Part shown: positions 46,733 through 56,158 of the stretch, one piece after another
Layout of the letters: the number at the start of each line of letters is the position of its first letter
How positions within the stretch are numbered: position 1 is the first letter of the stretch
Origin: Mesorhizobium sp. M2A.F.Ca.ET.046.03.2.1
Lineage (GTDB): Bacteria; Pseudomonadota; Alphaproteobacteria; Rhizobiales; Rhizobiaceae
Direction of reading: 5' to 3'
Length of the DNA stretch: 64,000 nucleotides
Assembly: GCF_003952425.1 (NCBI RefSeq)
Contig: NZ_CP034449.1
Span: forward strand, 3,658,001 to 3,722,000
Translations under genes and position numbers: made by a program
The notes under the pieces: model-generated
Seen by the model: only the letters and a program-made list of their open reading frames with translations
The model's database searches: none
Told to the model about the DNA's origin: nothing

Positions 46733-47626
46733 AAACTTCTCCGGGCAGCTTGAAACACAGTTGGGCGAAGTGTCGCTTCATAGTGGCGGTTGCCGCTGAA
46801 AGCAAATGGATCGACGGGTGCGCTGCTCCTCCACCATTGAAGTCTCGGCGACGCATCCCGTCATCGTCCATCGCTAAAGGCAGCGTATTGAATTATGGGA
46901 GCGGTCGCGCCCGCCCCACCATAGCGATACAGCAAGACAATCAAAAAAGCCGGTCTTTGCTTGGCCCCAAATCTTTTCTCCTTTCGTGAACGCTGAGCTG
47001 CCAAGCTGCTACAGTTCACCTCGCGGGGCAACCGTGCACAACACAGGAGTCGCCCGAGCGATACATTCTTCACTTGCCGCTTATCAGCGCTGGTGATTGC
47101 ACTTTGCAGCCTGCCTCCGGACCCGCAGCGCTCACGCTGTTGGTTTTGCGCCTGCAGGCGTCGGAAGTCGGATCGCCGCAGCTAATTTCCTCAGGCGGAC
47201 GAATTCAACAAATCGATTGTTTGGATCGAAGGCATCCACACCATCGATGCCTCTAGAATAGGATCCAGCTACAATCACCGTGCTGTAATGGCAGGGACGG
47301 CCAGCACAAGCGCGACACGATCCGGCGGGTCCATCGCTGCGTTACGTATTCATGGCTACTGCATCGGGCGCTCGGTCGACCGCCTTAAGCCAGGTCGCCG
47401 CATTGCGAGACGGTGACCGGCGAGGGAGAGGGCGCTCTGGCAACGAAGCGAGGCGGGTGGCCTTGCGGGTGGCCGCGTGATGTCATCCGGCTCTCCTGCC
47501 GATCTCTGCCGGCCAGATCTGGAGCAACTGTTTTGCATAGATATGGCTCTCTTCAGGGGGCCATCTATGATGGGAGCCGAGCGCGTGTTCGAGCCGGGGA
47601 ACAGGCTGCGCATGCACTGTGCCCAC
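46733..47626. other. Intergenic region with orphan nod box
   Basis: No gene is supported between the MucR-type gene and y4yS. It holds the nod box at 47201-47248. The rest looks non-coding. Confidence 0.5.
47201..47248 (-). promoter_or_regulatory. nod box (NodD binding site)
   Basis: On the minus strand the 48-bp site reads ATCGATGGTGTGGATGCCTT, then CGATCCAAACAATCGATTTG, matching the nod box consensus (ATC-N9-GAT spacing and the AAACAATCGATTT core) except at the 3' end. It points toward the MucR-type gene, 468 bp away, with no other gene between. Confidence 0.85.
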
Positions 47627-48169
47627 CTATTGCGATCGTGCTAACCTTGGTTGTTTGGACTTGCCGTTAAAGGCAAGCGACAGATTGAAGTTATGCTGCA
47701 CCATCTGATTGCCTGGCTCGTTTTCGAGAGCTCGCCGATACAGGGCCTGTGCCGCGTCATGCCGCCCCTCAATGTCCAAAATCACGCCCTTCGCATTCAA
47801 TGCACGTACGTTTCCTGGGGCTGCAACCAAGACGCTGTCGAGCACCTCAACCGCTTCGTGCGGGCGCTTCTGGCCCACCAAGGCATTTGTAAGTCGTATC
47901 GCCGCATCAACATTGTCCGGGTGCTGCTTCACCTCATCCCGCAAAGCCCGCTCTTGAACATCCTGACCAACTTCGCGCAAAATGCGTTCGCGCATAGCCG
48001 GATCGATTTGATCGGCGCTGAGCAACTCGGGGGAAGATGTCTCCTGCACGGAAAGAGCCGGCTTTTGCCAGCTGGCGCAACCGCCCAAAGGCAGAATGGC
48101 GAGTACGGCAAAAAGAAGTGAGTTCCGGCGCAGAAACATAGGCGATGGAGAAACTGTATTACTATTCAT
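47627..48169 (-). CDS. y4yS: T3SS-linked TPR lipoprotein, Y4yS-like
   Basis: A 180-residue protein with a lipoprotein signal (residues about 13-31; lipobox LGGC) and two or three TPR-type helices (HPDNVDAAIRLTNALVGQKR; APGNVRALNAKGVILDIEGR; EPGNQMVQHNFNLSLAFNGK). It is the last gene of the operon nopC-nopA-rhcD-rhcV-y4yS, the order known from NGR234, and starts 53 bp after the rhcV stop. It resembles TadD-like pilotins. An outer-membrane role in needle assembly is inferred; no function is established. Confidence 0.8.
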   Translation of the reverse strand: MNSNTVSPSPMFLRRNSLLFAVLAILPLGGCASWQKPALSVQETSSPELLSADQIDPAMRERILREVGQDVQERALRDEVKQHPDNVDAAIRLTNALVGQKRPHEAVEVLDSVLVAAPGNVRALNAKGVILDIEGRHDAAQALYRRALENEPGNQMVQHNFNLSLAFNGKSKQPRLARSQ

Positions 48170-48222
48170 GTTATCTCTCAGTTATCGGGGAGGCGCGTGG
48201 CGTTCAGTTAGGAAAGGTGGGA

Positions 48223-50286
48223 CTACTCTAACAATCCGCTGTTCGATCCGTGCGGGAGTGTGACGGATCCTGCGGGGCGAATTGTAAAGTCGGAGGCGAG
48301 GTCTTGATAAGACAGCACGGCGAGATCAACCCCGTTTCGCGTCAGAAAGCCGCGGACGAAACGTCGGACATCCATCGACGTCAACAGAATAGGGCGGGTT
48401 TGACCCGGTTCTGCGTTCGAAAGGACCTGACGTATCTGTGATAGCATCGCTTCGCTTTGCCGATCCTCCAGTGCGAGATAGGGGCCTGCATCCGAATCTC
48501 GAACCGCGCCACGCATCACATCCTCGCTCTCGCGCTCGACGACCAGGGCGGACACGATGCCCTCCGTGTTGGCATGGCGGTGGCAGATCTGTCGCTTCAA
48601 ACCAGAACGGACATATTCCGTCAGCAGGGCAACGTTCTGCTCACGCTCGCTCCATTCGGCCAATGCCTCCAACACGAGACGGGTGTGGCGGATTGGGATA
48701 CCTTCCTCCAGGAGGCGGCGCAGAACATCGGCAATCCGAGGAATCGGCGTCGTGCGTAGCACCTCTTTCACAAGCTCAGAATATTCCTGCTCCATTCGGC
48801 CCAGGAAATGTCGGGTCTCTTGGATGCCCACCAATCGCGGTGCGTAGCGGGTCAACGCTGCATGGACGCGCAAGGCGAGGAGTTCGCCGGGAGCCCTATG
48901 CTCCGTGCCGGCGCCCGTAAGGGCCTTTGCAGGGGTATGTTCAACCGGGAGTGTGTCCGTTTTCGGCTCACGTCTAAGGGGGACACCGCTCGAGTCGACG
49001 TGCGCTACATCGGCTCGGAGCGCCATCTGGTTTGGATCTAAGGCGTCCTGTTCGACTGGCACGCCCTCGACATCAATTCGGAATTGCGATTCAGGCAGCT
49101 GCTCGTCAACCAAGACAGGGATGCGAGGAACGATAATGCCCAGATCGGCTGTGACCAGGAGCGAAACGCGCCCAATATGTTTTTGCAATTCGGCTTGATC
49201 GACCGCCTGCATAAGATCTGGCGCTAGAAAAAATGCGATCGGGAATTCCTTCGCAGGCGCGGCTTGCTTAGGCTCCGCTGCAGTTCCACCTTTCGCATCG
49301 GCAGTGCCGGCGCCCAGCACATCAGCCTTGACAATGCTTACCGCAGCGAACACTGCGGCCAGCATCAGAAAGACGGGGAGGGGAAACCCAGGAACGAACC
49401 CCATTACAACCAGGACGCCGGCCGCCAGTCGCAAGGCTCGAGTGCTGGCCGTGAGCTGACTGACCATTTCTGTACCGAGGTTGATCCTCGCCGTCCCAGT
49501 CACACGGGTGACGATGGTCGCCGCAGTAATGGAGAGCAGAAGGGCCGGAATCTGCGATATCAATGCATCGCCTATCGTCAGCAGAGTGTAGTGATGCAGT
49601 ACCTCGCCGAAGGACATGCCCTTGGAGAGCAGGCCGATCGAAATTCCACCCAGCATGTTGATGCAGATAACCACCAGCCCGGCGATGGAATCGCCCTTCA
49701 CAAATTTCATCGCGCCGTCCATCGCGCCATAGAGTTGGCTTTCCTTCTCCAATTCGGCGCGCCGCCGGCGGGATTCGTTGGCATCGATGTGGCCGTTGCG
49801 TAGCTCTGCGTCGACCGCCATTTGCTTGCCCGGCAGAGCATCCAGCGTGAAACGCGCCGCCACTTCTGCCACCCGTTCGGCACCCTTCGCGAGGACCATG
49901 AATTGCACCATGGTGACGACCAGAAATATGACGAAACCCACCACGATATTGCCTGAAATGACGAAATCGCCAAAAGTATGAATAATGCTGCCGGCCTCCC
50001 CCTCGGCCAGGATCAGTCGCGTCGTTGCGACCGTGAGCGCGAGACGGAATACAGTGGAAATCAAAATAACGCCGGGCAAAGAGGAAAAATCAAGTGGAGT
50101 ACTGACATACAGGGCAACCATCATCAGCAGTATGGCCAACCCCATATTGAATCCTATCAGGGCGTCGACCACCACGACCGGGATAGGCATGACCATCATC
50201 GCGACAGCCAGAAGCAGCATCAACGCAACCATTAAATCCGGGCTGGCCGGCGCACGCTTGATGAAGTCACGCAGGACGTTGGCCAT
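48223..50286 (-). CDS. rhcV: T3SS export gate protein RhcV (SctV)
   Basis: A 687-residue export-gate component. Eight membrane helices lie in residues about 15-320, with the FHIPEP signature region (LPGKQMAVDAELRNGHIDAN; RRRAELEKESQLYGAMDGAM; KGDSIAGLVVICINMLGGIS). The cytoplasmic nonamer-ring domain is at about 350-687 (LGIIVPRIPVLVDEQLPESQ; EYSELVKEVLRTTPIPRIAD; IPIRHTRLVLEALAEW). Full length, with no defect seen. It lies between rhcD and y4yS in the tts-box operon. Confidence 0.97.
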   Translation of the reverse strand: MANVLRDFIKRAPASPDLMVALMLLLAVAMMVMPIPVVVVDALIGFNMGLAILLMMVALYVSTPLDFSSLPGVILISTVFRLALTVATTRLILAEGEAGSIIHTFGDFVISGNIVVGFVIFLVVTMVQFMVLAKGAERVAEVAARFTLDALPGKQMAVDAELRNGHIDANESRRRRAELEKESQLYGAMDGAMKFVKGDSIAGLVVICINMLGGISIGLLSKGMSFGEVLHHYTLLTIGDALISQIPALLLSITAATIVTRVTGTARINLGTEMVSQLTASTRALRLAAGVLVVMGFVPGFPLPVFLMLAAVFAAVSIVKADVLGAGTADAKGGTAAEPKQAAPAKEFPIAFFLAPDLMQAVDQAELQKHIGRVSLLVTADLGIIVPRIPVLVDEQLPESQFRIDVEGVPVEQDALDPNQMALRADVAHVDSSGVPLRREPKTDTLPVEHTPAKALTGAGTEHRAPGELLALRVHAALTRYAPRLVGIQETRHFLGRMEQEYSELVKEVLRTTPIPRIADVLRRLLEEGIPIRHTRLVLEALAEWSEREQNVALLTEYVRSGLKRQICHRHANTEGIVSALVVERESEDVMRGAVRDSDAGPYLALEDRQSEAMLSQIRQVLSNAEPGQTRPILLTSMDVRRFVRGFLTRNGVDLAVLSYQDLASDFTIRPAGSVTLPHGSNSGLLE

Positions 50287-50518
50287 CGAGACACCTTTGC
50301 AATCGGTTGAGACTTACTCTGCTGTTACGCCATGAAACGTGGCTTTCGAACTCCGAAGGCGCCTCAGCCTTGGCCAGCGCGTGACCCTGCATGAGAGCCA
50401 CAAGCAGGCGCGAAATGGCTGGGCAGCAAATGTTTCCAACGCAGCCAGCTTGTCAGCACCGAGCGCGACAGGATGTTTGGCTGGCCATAGAGTGCTGCTT
50501 GATGGGGCCTGCGAGCTT
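50287..50518. other. Spacer between rhcD and rhcV
   Basis: A 232-bp gap within the operon, without a recognised gene or tts box. Confidence 0.4.
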
Positions 50519-51409
50519 TCAATATTGGAGAGCAGCAATGCGGCCATTCCTGCTCAGCAGCACACGGCTGTCCTCAATACGTTCGACCACCCATCCATCA
50601 GCCAAAATGGCGCCGACAAAATACTTCTCGCTGTCGATGACAATATATGGTTGGACCCCATGCCACACAGCTTCGACCGCGATTGCGGATGGCGCCTTCT
50701 CCTCTTTGATGAGCACTCCGTTCACCAGTGTTAGAGTACCCTTGGTGCGACGATCGAACGATTGCTGAAGCTTCTGCCAGCTGATGACCGATTCAGACGT
50801 GACGGTGCCTTCGGCGGTCACAACACCCTTTGCCGACCCAATCTTGACGTCGAGAAGACCCGCTCGATCGACTTCCTCCTGCAGCTCTTGGGCCGCTGCC
50901 TCCGTAAGTTCATTGTCAGCGCGGTGACTGATCGTTCTGGACGCGACTTCAGCCCGAAGTGAATTGGGGCTCGATCCACTTGCATTGCCAAGATAGGAGA
51001 TCGTGCCTGAAAGCGCGCCGATCCCGAGTGAGCTGATTATGACCATGGCGAGCACACCGATCGGTAGGCGCGGTATGCCGGTCGAACCAGGCGGCTCTGC
51101 ATCCTGCACGGACAAAGCAATGGACATCTCGCCTACGAGCAGGACGACAGGAAGGGGCACAACAACGGACTGGCCTGCGGCGATATTCCGGTTGCCCTCG
51201 ATACTGAGTCCGGGTGCAAGCGCCTCCAGTTCGATCGACTTGCCAAGAAGAGTTACACGAAGGTGATGCGGTGCCAGTCCCTGCTCGACAAAGACCAAAT
51301 CGGCATCGAAGCCGCTGCCGATTAAACACTTTTGAAGATCCGTCTTGCCGGTCAGACCGCAATAGTGCCCCGAACGCACTTCGAAACGGAGGGAAACGGC
51401 GTCATCCAC
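50519..51409 (-). CDS. rhcD: T3SS inner-ring protein RhcD (SctD; Y4yQ-like)
   Basis: A 296-residue single-pass protein: cytoplasmic FHA-like domain (1-115), one membrane helix (about 116-140, IGVLAMVIISSLGIGALSGT), then periplasmic ring-building domains (about 155-296; GVVTAEGTVTSESVISWQKL; WVVERIEDSRVLLSRNGRIA). The arrangement and the position between nopA and rhcV identify it as the SctD homologue y4yQ. It forms the inner-membrane ring of the injectisome. About 120 bp separate it from nopA. Confidence 0.85.
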   Translation of the reverse strand: MDDAVSLRFEVRSGHYCGLTGKTDLQKCLIGSGFDADLVFVEQGLAPHHLRVTLLGKSIELEALAPGLSIEGNRNIAAGQSVVVPLPVVLLVGEMSIALSVQDAEPPGSTGIPRLPIGVLAMVIISSLGIGALSGTISYLGNASGSSPNSLRAEVASRTISHRADNELTEAAAQELQEEVDRAGLLDVKIGSAKGVVTAEGTVTSESVISWQKLQQSFDRRTKGTLTLVNGVLIKEEKAPSAIAVEAVWHGVQPYIVIDSEKYFVGAILADGWVVERIEDSRVLLSRNGRIAALQY

Positions 51410-51526
51410 AGAGCATCTCTCAAACAGGATAGAAGCCGCATGGCAATTGCCATGCGGCTCATTTCGGGACTACGTCGCGTCAATAAGGAGACGCGCTAGG
51501 GGGCAGTCTAAAACCCGCTTCCGACA

Positions 51527-51775
51527 TTACGAAACGCGTTCGTCGGCGGCCTTCTTGATGGTCTGGAGATTGGTCGTTAGAGTGCGCAACTGGACACTCC
51601 TTTTCGTCGCCTCCAAGCTAACATTGGTTAGTTCCTGCACTTGCGCCTGAAAAGCAGTAGCATCAGCTCCGCTTGTATTGCCGGGAGTGCCACTGTTAGT
51701 TTTATCGGTATTGCCGGCGCTACTGGTATTGGTATTGCCTGATTTTTTATTATTATCAACTGCAGCCATGATCAT
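51527..51775 (-). CDS. nopA: NopA-type T3SS pilus/needle subunit candidate
   Basis: An 82-residue protein: a disordered Ser/Thr/Asn/Gly-rich N-terminal half and a helical C-terminal half (DATAFQAQVQELTNVSLEAT; TNLQTIKKAADERVS), the size and layout of needle or pilin subunits. Its place, second gene after the tts box and before rhcD, is that of nopA in NGR234. NopA is a main component of the rhizobial T3 pilus. Primary sequence alone would not prove this. The true start may be the second ATG at 51769. Confidence 0.7.
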   Translation of the reverse strand: MIMAAVDNNKKSGNTNTSSAGNTDKTNSGTPGNTSGADATAFQAQVQELTNVSLEATKRSVQLRTLTTNLQTIKKAADERVS

Positions 51776-51840
51776 TCCTTTTTCTGTTGGAGTTGTGCCG
51801 TCAATAACGGCCTGTATGACCTCACGCCGGATTTCCCGCG

Positions 51841-52185
51841 TCAGGCATCTTCTGTGTCATCCAAAGCTTCATCGGCCTCAGCCATCGCATCGTTCGCGAA
51901 TTGGAACGCGAACGATCGCAGGATACTTTGGAAGGCTTCACTTTGTGCTGCAGACTGTGAGTTGTCTTGAAGTTGATCATTTGAAACGGTCCGGTTATCC
52001 GCCCGATCGTTCCCGCCAGCTGCCTTGCCATCATTCCCACCAGCTGGCTTGCCATCATTGCCATCAGCCGGCTTGCCATCACCAGAATGCTCGGATTTCG
52101 AATCCCCATGGCCCTTTCGGATCAAGGAAGTCCCGAGGTTGCCAACTCCACTCCCAATTGCTGCTATCATCAGGTACTCCGGCAT
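51841..52185 (-). CDS. nopC: NopC-type secreted T3SS protein candidate
   Basis: A 114-residue protein with a middle of near-perfect short repeats (GDGKPAD, GNDGKPAG, GNDGKAAG) and a helical, acidic C-terminus (FAFQFANDAMAEADEALDDT). First gene after the tts box at 52228 and before nopA, as in NGR234 where nopC occupies this place. It has no classical signal peptide; secretion through the T3SS is expected. The repeat number probably varies among strains. The name rests on synteny. Confidence 0.65.
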   Translation of the reverse strand: MPEYLMIAAIGSGVGNLGTSLIRKGHGDSKSEHSGDGKPADGNDGKPAGGNDGKAAGGNDRADNRTVSNDQLQDNSQSAAQSEAFQSILRSFAFQFANDAMAEADEALDDTEDA

Positions 52186-52227
52186 TTGCCATTGGCGGCG
52201 ACGTGTTAAAGGTTAGCCTCGATCAAG

Positions 52228-52256
52228 CTAAGGGCGGGAGCTTTCGAGAACCTGAC
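52228..52256 (-). promoter_or_regulatory. tts box of the nopC operon
   Basis: Minus-strand sequence opens GTCAGGTTCTCGAAAGCTCC and continues with CGCCCTTAG, close to the TtsI-box consensus (GTCAGCTT-N-TCGAAAGCT-N3-CC-N-CC-TA). 43 bp before the nopC start. Confidence 0.88.
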
Positions 52257-52705
52257 GGCTTTTGACAAAAACCGGCCAGCGCAAAAACGTATGCTCTGCA
52301 GGATGTTGCTCTCGCATCGAACAGTCGACCACGATCTCGGCTGTTCGGCCAATCCCGCCGTCCACGCATGCCGCGACCGAATGGCAGCCGCAGCAGCTCG
52401 TTTGCATCCTCGATGCTGTGGTGTCGAACAGGAGACACGGTCCACGTGCTGCATGACCGCAATGACCGTATTCTTGCTGGCTCCACGGGCGCACGCAACG
52501 AGCAGGAACTCGGTCTTTGCATCACCATTCTCTCGCCTGCACATCACGGCCCGGCGCGGTGAGCTCATTGGCTTCGAGAAGGTCGGCGACCGTACGAACA
52601 TGGGATGGTCTGCCGGCTTTGGGAGGCCGGTGCGGATCCTCTTCTCACCATATCGAAAGCTTGAAGCGGTCGGATTTTCTTGCCCTGTTCGTGAGAACTC
52701 CCATC
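52257..52705. other. Divergent spacer
   Basis: Between the nopC tts box and the effector tts box. No gene recognised. Confidence 0.35.
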
Positions 52706-52733
52706 GTCAGCTAATCGTCAGCCAAGCGGTCTA
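52706..52733 (+). promoter_or_regulatory. tts box upstream of the large effector candidate
   Basis: The 28-bp site opens GTCAGCTAATCGTCAGCC and ends TCTA, aligning without gaps to the TtsI consensus with about five mismatches. It resembles the nopP box at 57020. The effector ATG is 450 bp downstream, with no other gene between. Confidence 0.6.
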
Positions 52734-53182
52734 TCTAGGCCGGCCGTGCCTGACCTTCGGATCCAAAGGTCCCGTCTCGACACTTTTTGTAACTATAGAT
52801 CGAAATGGTCCGCGTGATACGCAACGCACACGCTTCTCTGAAGCAAATGTGTGACTTTGTCGGTGGCGAACGAGAGGAGTGACGCATCAATAAAATCGTC
52901 AGGCACGTGTCTAGGAAGGGGAGCTAGCCGAGTTGGTCTGATTTCATTCGCTGTTCCTGGAAATCGGCGGACTGAAGCGCTGATAATCTCAGGACATCGA
53001 TGGCAACGTTGCGAAAGTCCTGTGAGCTCGGGCCAATCTTGGCCTGCTACTGAGAAGCACTTTGGCGGGAACATTACGCCGTCGCGGGTCTGGCTGACCG
53101 TGACGTTAACCGAAAGATGCCGCTGGTCTCGTCAGCCGCCAGCACAATAGCAGCACATTCTCGCCTACTACGGAGACGCAAT

Positions 53183-55633
53183 ATGAAGGGCATTGGCCGA
53201 CCACGGAAATCGCAGGCTGAAACTGGAGCCAGCCGCGCGGGGCGGGCGAGCAGTTCCCTTTCGCAATCAAGTCTTGCTGCGGGAGAAGGTGGACAGTCAT
53301 TCGATTCCGTTGTGGAGCAGATGCGCTCTGGGGACGCCGATAGGAGGCCCTCCTCCCTTCCAGTTGCGCGCGGTCCAGGCGATGCCCGCGAAAGTCTGCC
53401 AGGCGCCTCGATTGGCGAAGATCAAATCCTGAACACACCGCGACGTGGAGCCGCTGCGCCACCACGCGGAACCGTAGCGCCACGTGGCGCAGCCGCAAGG
53501 CGGCGCGGTTCTCCCTCCATGTCTGAGGGCGAAGCCATGGCGCCGGTCGGTAGCCAACTATCAACCGCGCAGGTGGAAGGCACCAGCTCATCGTCAAATG
53601 AAGATATCAGTCCGACACAGCTCAGAATGAACAGTCTTGTTCAACAACTGACTGATTGCGAGGCTGCGGCCAGGAAAACCGACGTCCCCGAGGAGGCGGT
53701 GGAGCTGATCAGTCGGGTCGTCGATGCAGCCTCAGCAATTCTGGAGTACCGCGCTAGCCTGCCTGCGGCTGAGGCGCAGACAATTATGCCAGACGACAAG
53801 GTGCGTAGATGTTGCCAGATCGTGTGCGACGCCGCGAATGAAGTAGACAAACTTGGCCTGTCGACGATCACGAAATTGGACAAAAAGACCAAGAAAGCGG
53901 CAGGTATGGTCGATAAACTCTACTCCTACTCCCAGGCGGACCGGCAGGAGCTGTTGATTTTAAATGTGGAGAACCACCATACGGCGGCAATTAAGTGGTG
54001 GGAAAAAAAGGCATGGCGCTCCGAACGGCAGCGATCCGCCTGCGCTGCCACCGCTAGCCTATCCAGTGGAACGCCCGTGATGCGGGAAGCCGAGCGGTGC
54101 GCACTGCGGCTGCGTGCCGGCTCGGTACTGAGTGTCAGGATCTGGCTGGTCCGTGAGCGGATCGGTCTTGCGCGGGCCAAGATTGAACTGCGGGCGAGCA
54201 GGTTCGAGCCAGATTTGAAGGAACTCCTCGTCGGTCGAAATGGAGTGGTGCAGCTGATGGCAAGCGCCGCTCAAGAAGCTCTTCGCGCCCTCTCTTTGGC
54301 GAAGGGCATAATGGATGATGGCAAAACACTCAACGCTCATGATTGCGCGGTTGTAGAAAAAATCATGGAGCGGCTTTCGGATTTTGGATTGGCGTTGCAC
54401 GAGGTGCATACCAAGCTAAGCCATACCTACCCAGATGCCGGCCTCCCATTGAAACTGTTCGAACGGATCGTGGACGATGCATGGATCACTGCGCACGATG
54501 CCATGCACTTGTTGAACCTGCAGTCTCCGCCGTCAGCCATCATGGCGCCACAGGCCCAGGCGGGCGCTGCGATGCCGGCCAGGGCAGGCGCTGCGATACC
54601 GGCTGGCACTGCTGGTACGGCTGCAGTGTCAGAAGGCACTACAGCGCGAAGGAAAGGGAAGTCAAAGCATAAGTCGGCAGCTCGCGCCGGGACTTCTGCC
54701 GCCGGGCAGCCATCAACACCAGTCGCTGCGAACGCCGGCACAGTGCCAGCAGCCAAGGTTCTCGCGCGCTCGGATCAAGTTGCGAGTACACAGGTGAGAG
54801 CGCAAGAGGTGGCTGCGAGTTCGTCGGGGGCAGGCTCGACAATCGGGGGCGCCGCGTTGTCAATGGAGGTATTGACGGAGCGGCTCAAACGATTGGACGA
54901 ACTTTTGCAGTTCGATCTGGCCGGTCAGCAAAGCGTCGTCTCCCAAGTGCGCCAGATGAAGCCTGAGGAGGCCGGTAAGGTCGTGGACGATGTGGCCCAG
55001 TACCTGCGAGCCCAGGCCATTGAGATGCAAACCTGTCTCGCCGGGTTGCAGGGGCGTAATGTACGCCTGCTACTCACCTCCACCCAGCTACCCAAAGTGC
55101 ACGAACGCACAGACCAGCTCAAAGGGTTGCTGAACATGGTGCTGGGACAGGCCAACGCATTGAATGAAGGAAAAGCCGGCATTACGACTGATTGCATGAA
55201 GACCTACGCATTTCCGGCGCAAAAATACCTGGAACATTTGTGCAATGCCGACGAATTGATGCCGCCGGAGGCACCGGTCGCGCTGCGTGGCGAGCCAGGA
55301 AAGCTGTTTGAGATGAAGCTGCAGCCCAAGATGCTGGTCAATGGTGCGATGCCGAGCCCGATGTGGGTGCACATCCACACGAGTCGCCCCGTCATGGCCA
55401 GAAACTTGGAAGGGCTGGCTGATTCCGAATTCACCGCTTGCCACGTTAAATCCAACGAACAGCGCGGCTACAATCGAGAGCGAGAGGAAGCCGATGCTAG
55501 GTCCGGTCGCGAGAAGGTCATAATTCATCGCGGCAAACTCACCCCCGCTTTCTGTAAGTCCTTGTTGACCTCAGGGCTTGGCCGCCAACCACGCCATTCG
55601 CGTGCCGAGCTCCCGTCGGCGCAGGCTGCATGA
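53183..55633 (+). CDS. Type III effector candidate
   Basis: An 816-residue protein from the ATG at 53183 (GGAG at 8 bp). The N-terminal about 120 residues are Ser/Gly/Arg/Ala-rich and disordered, as expected of a T3 secretion signal (MKGIGRPRKSQAETGASRAG). The helical middle (about 125-450) is followed by an Ala/Pro/Gly low-complexity linker (about 455-545) and a helical C-terminal domain ending with HVKSNEQRGYNREREEADAR, VIIHRGKLTPAFCKSLL. This last block resembles C-termini of plant-associated effectors, as far as remembered. No enzyme motif was recognised. It stands between two tts-box units and has a tts box at 52706. Confidence 0.72.
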   Translation: MKGIGRPRKSQAETGASRAGRASSSLSQSSLAAGEGGQSFDSVVEQMRSGDADRRPSSLPVARGPGDARESLPGASIGEDQILNTPRRGAAAPPRGTVAPRGAAARRRGSPSMSEGEAMAPVGSQLSTAQVEGTSSSSNEDISPTQLRMNSLVQQLTDCEAAARKTDVPEEAVELISRVVDAASAILEYRASLPAAEAQTIMPDDKVRRCCQIVCDAANEVDKLGLSTITKLDKKTKKAAGMVDKLYSYSQADRQELLILNVENHHTAAIKWWEKKAWRSERQRSACAATASLSSGTPVMREAERCALRLRAGSVLSVRIWLVRERIGLARAKIELRASRFEPDLKELLVGRNGVVQLMASAAQEALRALSLAKGIMDDGKTLNAHDCAVVEKIMERLSDFGLALHEVHTKLSHTYPDAGLPLKLFERIVDDAWITAHDAMHLLNLQSPPSAIMAPQAQAGAAMPARAGAAIPAGTAGTAAVSEGTTARRKGKSKHKSAARAGTSAAGQPSTPVAANAGTVPAAKVLARSDQVASTQVRAQEVAASSSGAGSTIGGAALSMEVLTERLKRLDELLQFDLAGQQSVVSQVRQMKPEEAGKVVDDVAQYLRAQAIEMQTCLAGLQGRNVRLLLTSTQLPKVHERTDQLKGLLNMVLGQANALNEGKAGITTDCMKTYAFPAQKYLEHLCNADELMPPEAPVALRGEPGKLFEMKLQPKMLVNGAMPSPMWVHIHTSRPVMARNLEGLADSEFTACHVKSNEQRGYNREREEADARSGREKVIIHRGKLTPAFCKSLLTSGLGRQPRHSRAELPSAQAA

Positions 55634-56158
55634 CAGGGCACTCAGAATGCGGCCGGCCACGCTGTGAGTCAGCGAGCATTTCTCCTGGCCAAACCGCGAA
55701 TGCCGCTGCGCGAGTTGCGGTCCGGCGATTGGAGTCGATCGGCTACCGTCAGGGCCGATTTGCGATGTCGCGTTACCGGCTGTTGACGTGGCGGCGTATC
55801 TTGCCTCCCATCCAACTTATCGCCGAGATCGCGCCGCCAAGATCGAGGCGGAAGGTCTTCCTGCGAGCGCGGAGCAGGCATAGCCGATCCGATCGGGATC
55901 GGCGCATCGCAACGACCCAACGGTGTGGTGGAGAAAATTGGATTCGGGAGAGCTCGGTTCCAAGAGGCGGAGTTCCGGCCCGAATACAATCCGCTCGCAA
56001 GCACCCACGATGCGCATCCGCAGTTTATTGTCTGGGAGATGGGCTGGATTGCTCGGCGGCGCTGGCGCTAAGGCGGGGCTGTCGCCGGACAATTAGCATT
56101 CACTGCCAACAGCCTTGCAACCGTCACCAGTTGCAAGGCTCGGCGGCGGGTCGACAAA
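55634..56158. other. Spacer between effector and nopP
   Basis: Mostly unassigned. A + frame ending at 56071 (from GTG 55928; IGFGRARFQEAEFRPEYNPL, FIVWEMGWIARRRWR) faintly recalls ribosome-modulation-factor-like small proteins (NP...W..GW). It lacks a good ribosome binding site. Confidence 0.25.

Noticed and set aside
49264..49803. 179-codon + strand ORF opposite rhcV
   Set aside because: Shadow of rhcV.
53100..53122. Second tts box candidate close to the effector start
   Set aside because: Only about half of the consensus positions match; the site at 52706 is much better.
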